Source: Alphaproteobacteria bacterium (GTDB lineage: Bacteria; Pseudomonadota; Alphaproteobacteria; Rs-D84; NBLK01). From it: a stretch of DNA of 11,788 nucleotides. The stretch lies in contig JAFGXE010000050.1 of assembly GCA_016936785.1 (NCBI GenBank), positions 1 to 11,788 of the forward strand, read 5' to 3'. Numbering within the stretch: position 1 is the stretch's first letter; each line of letters starts with the position of its first letter. Positions 6,419-11,788 of this stretch are shown here, piece by piece. Both the position numbers and the translations under genes were made by a program. The notes below the pieces were generated by a model. The model had not been told where the DNA came from and did not search any database. It was given only the letters and a program-made list of their open reading frames with translations.

Positions 6419-7957
6419 CTAATCTTGATCTGCTTTCGCTTCATATCCAGCTTCTTTAACAACTTTTGCAATTGTACTCATCAGTTGTTGCTTATCTTCC
6501 GCAGAAAGCTTCTTTCCCTCACGAATAGAAGTCATGATTGCTTTTTCCGCTGAAGGCACTTTCTTTTGAAGAATTTCTTCAATTTCAAATACTTTTTTCG
6601 CTGGCACACCATCAAGAAGTCCAACCGTTGCAGCAAGAATAATCACAACCTGCACTTCTGCTGGAAGTGGTTCATATTGTCTCTGTCTTAAAATTTCACG
6701 CACACGTTCACCACGTGTAAGCGCTTTCTGTGTATCAGCATCAAGCTGTGTTCCAAACTTGGCAAATGCTTCGAGCTCTTCAAACTGAGAATAGAACATC
6801 TTCAAAGCACCTGAAACAGCTTTATAGGCTGCTAATTGTGCCTTACTTCCCACACGAGAAACAGAAATACCAATATCAATTGCTGGCATCATACCCTTTT
6901 GGAAAAGTGTGTTCGACAAAAAGATTTGTCCGTCTGTAATAGAAATCAAATTTGTTGGAATATAGGCAGACACATTCTCTGCAAGTGTTTCACAAATTGG
7001 CAAAGCTGTCAAAGATCCACCACCATATTCTGGTAAAAGACGTGTCGAACGCTCAAGCAAACGTGCGTGAATATAGAAAATATCTCCTGGGAAGGCTTCA
7101 CGTCCTGGTGGACGACGTAAGTACAGTGACATCTGACGATACGCTTCAGCTTGAACTGTTAAATTATCATAAATCACAAGCACATCTTTGCCTTCTTTTT
7201 CCATGAAGTATTCCCCTATAGAAGTCGCTGAATACGGTGCAAGAAATTGCATCGCAGGAGATTCTTCTCCAGAAGAAACAACAGTAATAACTTGATCAAT
7301 CACGCCTGTTTCACGAAATTTTTCAACAACCTGTGCCGTCGCAGAACCACGTTGTCCAATTGAACAATAAATACAAATAACACCATTCCCTTTTTGATTG
7401 ATGATTGTATCCACAGCAATTGCTGTTTTTCCTGTTTGGCGATCACCTAAAATAAGTTCACGTTGCCCACGACCGATCTGAATAATAGAGTCAATGGCTT
7501 TGATTCCTGTTTGGAGTGGTTCAGACACTGCTTGACGATGCATAATTGGCGCCGCTTCGCGTTCAATACGGTAATATTCTTCAGCAACAATCGGACCTTT
7601 CCCATCAATTGGACGTCCGAGTGGATCAACAACGCGACCAAGAAGGCCTTTGCCAACTGGCACACGTACAATTTCACCAGTACGCACAATTTTATCTCCG
7701 GCCTTGATACTCTCTACATTTTCAAGAGCAACAATTCCAACCATATCGTCCATCAAGTTATAAGCAATCCCTTTGTATTGCTCTTTCCCGATGAGAACCA
7801 TTTCTTCTGCTTTGAGTTTTTTAAGCCCAATTGCTTCAATAACAGACCCCATGACAGCAGTCACAACACCGACTTCTTCTGACTCGATCTTAACCATGTC
7901 ACCTTTTGTCATTTTTGTGGCTGTTTCTAGTGTTTCGTTCAATGCCTCTTTTAACAT
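6419..7957 (-). CDS. atpA: N-ATPase alpha subunit
   Basis: Alpha alternates with beta in the catalytic head and carries the non-catalytic nucleotide sites. It is 512 aa, the usual length. Seen in order: beta-barrel N-domain with VPVGKGLLGRVVDPLGRPIDG (99-119), Walker A GDRQTGKT (171-178), Walker B region VLVIYDNL (259-266), RRPPGREAFPGDIFYIHARL, the ISITDGQIFL segment, and the arginine finger Arg368 in SVSRVG. Gln174 in the P-loop is the alpha-type, non-catalytic signature. The ATG at 7957 has AGGGAG upstream and lies 14 bases after the atpF stop. The N-terminal helix (MLKEALNETLETATK) is plausible for docking the peripheral stalk. Identity as alpha is certain; assignment to the N-type rests mainly on operon context. 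Confidence 0.97.
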   Translation of the reverse strand: MLKEALNETLETATKMTKGDMVKIESEEVGVVTAVMGSVIEAIGLKKLKAEEMVLIGKEQYKGIAYNLMDDMVGIVALENVESIKAGDKIVRTGEIVRVPVGKGLLGRVVDPLGRPIDGKGPIVAEEYYRIEREAAPIMHRQAVSEPLQTGIKAIDSIIQIGRGQRELILGDRQTGKTAIAVDTIINQKGNGVICIYCSIGQRGSATAQVVEKFRETGVIDQVITVVSSGEESPAMQFLAPYSATSIGEYFMEKEGKDVLVIYDNLTVQAEAYRQMSLYLRRPPGREAFPGDIFYIHARLLERSTRLLPEYGGGSLTALPICETLAENVSAYIPTNLISITDGQIFLSNTLFQKGMMPAIDIGISVSRVGSKAQLAAYKAVSGALKMFYSQFEELEAFAKFGTQLDADTQKALTRGERVREILRQRQYEPLPAEVQVVIILAATVGLLDGVPAKKVFEIEEILQKKVPSAEKAIMTSIREGKKLSAEDKQQLMSTIAKVVKEAGYEAKADQD

Positions 7958-7971
7958 ATGACTTTCTCCCT

Positions 7972-8733
7972 TTATCCTGTAATTTTATTAAGCGCATCAT
8001 TCAGAGAACGCCCAAAATTTTCAATATATTTATCAAATCCCCAACGGATCATAACAGTGTCACAAAGCACTTCTACACCACAAATAAGATCTGGATTAAC
8101 TTTGAAAATTAAATTCGGTTTTGTCCCAGCCTGTTTTTTCAAAACATCTTCAATTAACTTCTGCGCCTTTGAATCAGCTTCTTGAGACGTCGAAACATAA
8201 ACTGATTGACCGGCTTGAATGCCTTTTACAATGTAATCAAGATCGGCACTTTTTGTTGACTCAAGTTTTTGTACAAAAAGGGAAATCATTTCAACTTCAA
8301 GTTCTTTTGTTGCCAATTCTTGCATCGCGTCACGCGCTGTCTTAACGAGTGTATCACCAGCAAGGTTACGGACAGCTTGATAGAGAGATTTCTTTTCCAG
8401 ATTAATTTGTTCATCAAACTTCGACTGTTTGCGAATCATATCTTGGTGTGCTTCTTTCACCATTTCATCTTTTTCAGAATCTGCTTGTTCATGCGCTTCA
8501 CGAATAACTTTGCGTGACTCATCTTTGACACGTTGTTTTTCATCTTCAAAATTCTTGCGTGACAGCTCCGCATCTTCTTCGCGTTTCTCAGCTTCACGTA
8601 ATTTTGCAAAGACCGCCTTTTGACGGGCATCCATTGCATTCAAAATTGGCTTATACAGAAACCGTTTCAAAATCCAAATAAGAATGAGAAAGTTGACAGC
8701 CTGTATCAGAACTGTAATCCAATCAATATTCAT
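7972..8733 (-). CDS. atpF: N-ATPase b subunit with delta-like C-terminal domain (peripheral stalk)
   Basis: This stator protein is 253 aa, against about 156 for E. coli b. Residues 4-22 form one membrane helix (VLIQAVNFLILIWILKRF). Residues 35-125 are a charged coiled coil. Residues 150-253 are not b-like: VYVSTSQEADSKAQKLIEDVL (178-198) and FKVNPDLICGVEVLCDTVMI (210-229) resemble the C-terminal part of the delta/OSCP subunit, whose usual form is vDPsLIGGvvirvGdkviD. No separate delta gene is present, so this tail probably couples the stalk to alpha. The extended b and missing delta are known for N-ATPases. The stop is 14 bases before atpA; the ribosome binding site is AAAGGGA. A 78-base spacer separates it from atpE. 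Confidence 0.9.
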   Translation of the reverse strand: MNIDWITVLIQAVNFLILIWILKRFLYKPILNAMDARQKAVFAKLREAEKREEDAELSRKNFEDEKQRVKDESRKVIREAHEQADSEKDEMVKEAHQDMIRKQSKFDEQINLEKKSLYQAVRNLAGDTLVKTARDAMQELATKELEVEMISLFVQKLESTKSADLDYIVKGIQAGQSVYVSTSQEADSKAQKLIEDVLKKQAGTKPNLIFKVNPDLICGVEVLCDTVMIRWGFDKYIENFGRSLNDALNKITG

Positions 8734-8756
8734 TTTTTTCCCTTTTTTTCGTGGGT

Positions 8757-8788
8757 GAGAACAAGGGAAATCTTTTCCCCCTGCTCTC
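8757..8788 (-). promoter_or_regulatory. Stem-loop in the atpE-atpF spacer
   Basis: Read as leftward mRNA, a 14-bp stem with a 3-base AGA loop (8771-8773) forms: GAGAGC pairs with GTTCTC, there is one bulged A (8782), then GGGGGAAA pairs with TTTCCCTT. Three pairs are G-U. On the opposite strand those become A-C mismatches, so the fold suits the atp transcript. No U-run follows in the leftward direction, so it is not a simple terminator. Likely roles are mRNA processing, 3' protection of the atpE segment, or attenuation before atpF. Confidence 0.55.
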
Positions 8789-8811
8789 TTTTTACTTTTT
8801 TAATCTATTTC

Positions 8812-9099
8812 TTACGCTTGTGCTGCAAGTTCAATAACCTTATTGAAAATAGGGTTAGAGAACAATAAAATCATAGCAACCAACAATGAGTAAATCGCTG
8901 TTGATTCAATCATCGCCATCGAAACAAACATTGTGCTTCTTACTTCATTCGCCATATCTGGCTGTGCAACCATTGAAGCCAAAGCTTGTTTTGCAGCTTG
9001 ACCTTCACCAAGAGCAGCTAATCCGCCCATTCCAACAGCAATTCCGGCACCAAGCACAGAACCCATTCCAACAAGTGCAATTGCATCTAATCCAACCAT
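8812..9099 (-). CDS. atpE: N-ATPase c subunit (rotor ring), Na+-type double-carboxylate site
   Basis: This is the 95-residue ion-carrying proteolipid: two membrane helices joined by the polar loop VAQPD (44-48). Helix 2 has IESTAIYS (64-71). By direct alignment from the QP loop, Glu65, Ser66, Thr67 and Tyr70 coincide with the Na+ ligands of Ilyobacter tartaricus c. Glu32 replaces Gln32 in helix 1, giving the two-carboxylate site known in N-ATPases. The helix 1 glycine repeat is imperfect (Gly25, Leu27, Ala29, Gly31, Gly33). The start was fixed at 9099 by AAGGAG (9106-9111) six bases upstream; a longer frame to 9168 would add a lysine-rich, non-family extension. The spacers on both sides (84 and 78 bases) are the longest in the visible operon, and each holds a stem-loop. 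Confidence 0.96.
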   Translation of the reverse strand: MVGLDAIALVGMGSVLGAGIAVGMGGLAALGEGQAAKQALASMVAQPDMANEVRSTMFVSMAMIESTAIYSLLVAMILLFSNPIFNKVIELAAQA

Positions 9100-9133
9100 A
9101 AGTATCTCCTTATTTTTTCTTTTTTTCAATTTC

Positions 9134-9154
9134 TTCTTTTCAACATGAAAAGAA
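9134..9154 (-). promoter_or_regulatory. Stem-loop in the atpB-atpE spacer, upstream of the atpE ribosome binding site
   Basis: As leftward mRNA, TTCTTTTCA - TGT - TGAAAAGAA forms a perfect 9-bp stem with a 3-base loop, ending 22 bases before the atpE AAGGAG. The stretch between is A-rich and unstructured, as in translation enhancers. There is no U-run after it, so it is not a terminator. It is AT-rich and thus only moderately stable. An effect on atpE translation or mRNA cleavage is inferred. Confidence 0.45.
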
Positions 9155-9183
9155 ACTGTATAAGGCATTTCTACCCTATTCTT

Positions 9184-9966
9184 TTAGCTTTCTAAAGACT
9201 TCAAGCGAGATTCTTCTTCCCACTCTTTTTTCTCTTTAGCACTTGGGTCTCCCAAGCCAGCGACAATGTAAACTAAAGCAAGTGTTGCAAAGATATAGGC
9301 TTGAATCACACCGGTGAGCATGCCGAATAATTGCATTACTGTTGGAATAAAAACAGGTGCAAGCGAAAGCAAAATTGCAATAATCACTGTGCCACTCATA
9401 ATATTTCCATACAAACGAATCGCAAGTGAAACCCCTCCTGAAATTTCACCAATGATATTAAATGGCAGTAAAATCCATTGTGGTTCAATATAGCGTTTTA
9501 AATATCCCAAAAACCCATTACGTGCAACACCAAACAAAGGCACAGCCAACATTACGACAAGTGTTAAACCAATCGTCGTGGAGAAAGATCCCGTTGGTGG
9601 TATATAAACAGCCCAGTCCCCTGTTAAAGGAACATAAAACGGCAAAGGAATCACACCAGATAAATTTGATACAAACACAAATACGAACAAAGATGCAATG
9701 ATAGGGAAAATAAAATTTGCCTTCCGTTGAAGTGCATTTTCAACTTCATTTTTAAGCCAAGAGACAATCGTTTCAAGAAAGTTTTGCCAGCGATTAATTG
9801 TAAGACCATCATGCAAACGACGTGTTGCAAAATAACATCCTAAAAAGATAAGAAGCATAACAAGCCATGTCCCAACAAGAGTCATGTTAAGATTAAACGT
9901 AAATTCACGCCCAAAAAGCGAGAATTTTTCTGTCCAAAAAATAACTTGGTCTGGACTGAGATTCAT
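9184..9966 (-). CDS. atpB: N-ATPase a subunit (membrane stator, ion channel)
   Basis: Subunit a forms the two half-channels against the c-ring. The length is 260 aa with five or six hydrophobic helices. The essential arginine is Arg184 in GGVSLAIRLYGNIMSG (177-192). Other family marks are SNLSGVIPLP (100-109), which follows a membrane helix, and GVIQAYIFATLALVYI (219-234) in the last helix, where Gln222 aligns with the conserved Gln252 of E. coli a. The tail after residue 240 is very charged (KEKKEWEEESR). The start codon overlaps the atpR stop as ATGA (4 bases), a sign of translational coupling, and AAAGG lies about nine bases upstream. The next gene, atpE, is 84 bases away. Confidence 0.95.
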   Translation of the reverse strand: MNLSPDQVIFWTEKFSLFGREFTFNLNMTLVGTWLVMLLIFLGCYFATRRLHDGLTINRWQNFLETIVSWLKNEVENALQRKANFIFPIIASLFVFVFVSNLSGVIPLPFYVPLTGDWAVYIPPTGSFSTTIGLTLVVMLAVPLFGVARNGFLGYLKRYIEPQWILLPFNIIGEISGGVSLAIRLYGNIMSGTVIIAILLSLAPVFIPTVMQLFGMLTGVIQAYIFATLALVYIVAGLGDPSAKEKKEWEEESRLKSLES

Positions 9967-10244
9967 TTCTTTAATCCTTTTCTTTTCTCAAGTTTTAGTA
10001 TAATTGTTCGCACAACCAAAAATCCTGCAAGAACAATCAAAAGTGCAAACCACAGCGTGTATTGAAGAAGAAGGAAAAAAATAATTCCAACGCCAACAAA
10101 CCGCCCAATAGCACTTAAAAATAGCAATCTCAAAGGTTTTTTTACTTTTGGCAAATATTGCAATGTCAAATGGAGAAGATAGAAATAAACTGATCCAATC
10201 AACCCACCGAGGCAAAAGTAAAAAATTCCCTCTAAAATCGTCAT
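9963..10244 (-). CDS. atpR: N-ATPase AtpR subunit
   Basis: AtpR is a small membrane protein found only in N-ATPase operons, placed just before atpB, as here. It is 93 aa with three hydrophobic helices (about 5-28, 40-60, 63-83). Arg48 in SAIGRFV and Arg79 in GFLVVRTI lie at the start of helix 2 and the end of helix 3, where family members carry arginines proposed to interact with the double-carboxylate c subunit during ring assembly. The C-terminus is lysine-rich and cytoplasmic by the positive-inside rule. There is no clear ribosome binding site: the upstream bases are GAGAATGAATAAATA. Initiation therefore probably depends on ribosomes finishing the lipoprotein gene three bases upstream. Assignment rests on size, topology and position. 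Confidence 0.82.
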   Translation of the reverse strand: MTILEGIFYFCLGGLIGSVYFYLLHLTLQYLPKVKKPLRLLFLSAIGRFVGVGIIFFLLLQYTLWFALLIVLAGFLVVRTIILKLEKRKGLKK

Positions 10245-10247
10245 TAT

Positions 10248-10559
10248 TTATTCATTCTCATCTTGAAGCAACACGGAACATTTCTGTGCAATCGCAAATC
10301 CTGCTTTCATAAATGTTTTCATTTCTGGAGAAGGGTTTAATAGAGCTTCCATTCCAACTTCTTTTTCGCCCATTTTTTCACCCATAGTCATGTATTCTGA
10401 CAAAGACATTCCTTGACCTTTGATTGCATTTTCCATACATTCACAAGCTTTTGCAGGATTTTTTACTCCTTGCATACGTGCTTCACATGAAGAAGTTGCA
10501 CTATCATCACATCCAACTAACGCCAAAACAGCAAGTGCTGATAAAATTATTTTTTTCAT
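10248..10559 (-). CDS. Unrecognised Cys/Met-rich lipoprotein inserted in the N-ATPase operon
   Basis: I do not recognise this 103-residue protein. Residues 1-16 are a lipoprotein signal peptide (MKK, hydrophobic core, LALVG) ending at lipidated Cys17. The next residues are Asp18-Asp19; Asp at +2 is the classic Lol-avoidance signal that keeps lipoproteins in the inner membrane. The mature part has four more cysteines (25, 39, 41, 94), including a CEC pair, and nine methionines in 87 residues, clustered around YMTMGEKMGEKEVGME (56-71). It seems mostly helical. It lies between atpQ and atpR, where the standard operon has nothing: its ATG overlaps the atpQ stop by one base (TAATG, with AAGGA upstream), and it ends three bases before atpR. 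A periplasmic-face accessory factor for the ATPase is inferred from position and predicted location; a metal- or redox-related protein is the main alternative. Confidence 0.82.
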   Translation of the reverse strand: MKKIILSALAVLALVGCDDSATSSCEARMQGVKNPAKACECMENAIKGQGMSLSEYMTMGEKMGEKEVGMEALLNPSPEMKTFMKAGFAIAQKCSVLLQDENE

Positions 10560-10870
10560 TATTTATCCTTTTCAATTTCGATTTCTTCTTTTTGAATCCA
10601 ACGCCAAGCATTAAATCCACCAACTAAAAGCCCCACAAAAATCCCAAGAACTGTCCAGGAAATAGATGTTTGTGTGTAATTTTTATCTAACCAAACGCCT
10701 CCTAAGATACATGCAAAAAGCGGAATGATAACACTAAACCCAATAAGACCAAAGAAACTCGTCATCCGCCAATTATTATTATGCTCTTTTTGGGCATGCA
10801 CCCGCCGAGACACTTTTTTTGCAATAATCTTCGTCATTTTATTCTTTGGTTGAACTTTATTTCTTGCCAT
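10559..10870 (-). CDS. atpQ: N-ATPase AtpQ subunit (AtpI/AtpZ-like)
   Basis: AtpQ belongs to the putative ATPase gene 1 family (PF09527), small two-helix membrane proteins related to AtpI/AtpZ and suggested to help assemble the c-ring or carry divalent cations. It is 103 aa. A basic N-terminus of about 35 residues precedes two membrane helices (38-61 and 70-92). GFSVIIPLFACILGGVWLD (44-62) and GLLVGGFNAWRWI (80-92) closely follow the family pattern of a Pro and Gly-rich first helix ending in WLD and a second ending in NAWxW. The start has AAGGAAGG upstream and lies 14 bases after atpC. The stop overlaps the lipoprotein ATG. Position after atpC is exactly as in known N-ATPase operons. Confidence 0.9.
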   Translation of the reverse strand: MARNKVQPKNKMTKIIAKKVSRRVHAQKEHNNNWRMTSFFGLIGFSVIIPLFACILGGVWLDKNYTQTSISWTVLGIFVGLLVGGFNAWRWIQKEEIEIEKDK

Positions 10871-10884
10871 CTTAACGCCCTTCC

Positions 10885-11274
10885 TTACCCTTTGAGATTC
10901 CGAATAAGCTTTGCTACAGTTCCTTCAAGACGCGCGAGACTTGTTCGCGCACGTTTTTCTTCTTCTTGAATATCAAAAAATTCATCTTTCACAACTTCAG
11001 CAAGTGACGGGAGATCTTTTCCTTCAATCACACGGAAGCACGAAATTCTTACATGAGAACCAACCTTTGTCAAAACCCCTTGGTCATAAGCAAAATAACG
11101 CACCTCATTTTCATCTGTAATCGTCAACAAAGACGGTGGCAAAGTGACAGCAAAATCAATATGTTTTGGAAGAAGAGAAAAAAAACCATGCTCTCCTTCT
11201 GCAGAAATTTTGGTTGCTTCTGTTTGAAGCACAATTTCTTCAGGCGTAACAATATCAACTTTCATTTTTTTCAT
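10885..11274 (-). CDS. atpC: N-ATPase epsilon subunit
   Basis: Epsilon sits on the gamma foot and can regulate ATP hydrolysis. It is 129 aa. The N-terminal beta-sandwich has DIVTPEEIV (7-15), AEGEHGFFSLLPKHIDFAV (25-43) and FAYDQGVL (61-68). LPKHIDF, in place of the common LPGHAP, is the form I associate with N-ATPase epsilons. The C-terminal part (about 90-129) is helical, with RARTSLARLEG. The start at 11274 is 11 bases after the atpD stop, with a modest AGG upstream; the in-frame ATG three codons later (11265) is possible. Gene order beta-epsilon at the front of the operon is another N-ATPase trait. Confidence 0.93.
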   Translation of the reverse strand: MKKMKVDIVTPEEIVLQTEATKISAEGEHGFFSLLPKHIDFAVTLPPSLLTITDENEVRYFAYDQGVLTKVGSHVRISCFRVIEGKDLPSLAEVVKDEFFDIQEEEKRARTSLARLEGTVAKLIRNLKG

Positions 11275-11285
11275 AGAAAAACCTG

Positions 11286-11788
11286 CTAATTCACTTTAAC
11301 TTCGTTGATGGACCCAATCATATAAAACGCTTTTTCTGGAACACCTTCAAAATCACCATTCATAATACCTTCACATCCTGCTAAGGTGTCATTCATGTCA
11401 ACATAGCGTCCGTCCATTCCTGTAAAGTGCTTTGTTGTATAGAAAGGTTGTGTCAAGAAACGCTCTAATTGACGTGCTTTTTTCACAACCTTTTGATCTG
11501 AGTCAGACAATTCATCAAATCCAAGCATCGCAATAATATCTTTAAGTTCTTCATACTCAGCTAATGTTTTACGCACAGCTTTTGCAACATCATAATGACG
11601 TTGTCCAACAATTTGTGGATTCAACATTTTTGAGTTTGAAGCTAAAGGATCAACCGCTGGGAAAAGAGCCTGAGACACTTTCTTACGTGACAATACAACT
11701 GTTGCAGATAAGTGAGCGAAAGTTCCCGCAGCAGATGGATCAGTAAAGTCATCGGCTGGCACATAAACTGCCTGAATAGATGTAATCG
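11286..11788 (-). CDS. atpD: N-ATPase beta subunit, C-terminal 166 residues (5' end outside window)
   Basis: Beta holds the catalytic sites. Only the last 166 of an expected 460 or so residues are in the window; the frame is open to the right edge, so this is a window cut, not a broken gene. The visible part begins ITSIQAVYVPADD, continues TFAHLSATVVLSR and FPAVDPLASNSKMLNP, and contains the DELSD segment (as GFDELSDSDQ), the beta counterpart of the DELSEED lever that pushes gamma. The Walker motifs lie outside. It is probably the first gene of the operon, so the promoter should be beyond the edge. The stop is TAG, 11 bases before atpC. Confidence 0.96.
   Translation of the reverse strand, partial: ITSIQAVYVPADDFTDPSAAGTFAHLSATVVLSRKKVSQALFPAVDPLASNSKMLNPQIVGQRHYDVAKAVRKTLAEYEELKDIIAMLGFDELSDSDQKVVKKARQLERFLTQPFYTTKHFTGMDGRYVDMNDTLAGCEGIMNGDFEGVPEKAFYMIGSINEVKVN

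Noticed and set aside
7463..7882. 139-codon open frame on the + strand opposite atpA
   Set aside because: It is antisense to the highly conserved alpha subunit, with no ribosome binding site or recognisable motif; a shadow frame.
8757..8810. Rightward rho-independent terminator in the atpE-atpF spacer (hairpin then T-rich stretch on the + strand)
   Set aside because: On that strand three stem pairs become A-C mismatches, and no rightward gene lies upstream of it. The leftward RNA fold is better.
9100..9168. Upstream in-frame ATG for atpE, adding 23 residues
   Set aside because: The extension is lysine-rich, unlike any c subunit I know, and would run through the stem-loop; the internal ATG has a strong AAGGAG and restores family numbering exactly (Glu65).
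10248..10559. Lipoprotein gene as a diverged extra ATPase subunit (for example a second AtpQ or AtpR)
   Set aside because: It has a clear lipobox and no further membrane helix, whereas AtpQ and AtpR are both present and recognisable beside it.

Overview
The window is AT-rich, gene-dense DNA from a Gram-negative bacterium, most likely a low-GC alphaproteobacterium. The lineage call rests on the FtsW N-terminus, the HIT protein (QLHVHI...WPDVIW) and the HAD-IIA protein (DAYGVFWDG...GKPY), all of which resemble the forms I know from alphaproteobacteria. Two genes for Kdo (the inner LPS sugar) show that it makes lipopolysaccharide. I see no tRNA, rRNA, insertion sequence, CRISPR or phage gene. 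The longest non-coding stretch is about 85 bases.

Left part (1-5461). The 5' part of ftsW runs leftward off the window edge. It diverges from a rightward cluster of four genes: a waaA-ELM1 fusion, a HAD-IIA hydrolase-like gene, a HIT-family gene and kdsB. KdsB makes CMP-Kdo and the WaaA half of the fusion transfers Kdo to lipid A, so the cluster has a lipid A/Kdo theme. The HAD and HIT genes in the middle have no obvious role in it. The 77-bp ftsW/waaA gap holds two divergent -10 boxes with a palindrome between them. A symmetric, probably bidirectional terminator (5461-5488) separates kdsB from the converging ATPase operon.

Right part (5510-11788). A leftward operon encodes a rotary ATPase in the order atpD-atpC-atpQ-[lipoprotein]-atpR-atpB-atpE-atpF-atpA-atpG. 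Apart from the lipoprotein this is the N-ATPase order (atpDCQRBEFAG), a laterally transferred branch of F-type ATPases. Its hallmarks are present: AtpQ and AtpR, no separate delta gene, a long b subunit with a delta-like C-terminus, and a c subunit with two carboxylates (E32, E65) plus the S66/T67/Y70 Na+ ligand set. atpD is cut by the right edge, so the operon promoter is not visible.

The points most worth following are: (1) an unrecognised Cys/Met-rich lipoprotein, translationally coupled, inserted between atpQ and atpR; (2) a fusion of the Kdo transferase with an ELM1-family domain; (3) stem-loops in the two long spacers that flank atpE, the subunit needed in the highest copy number.
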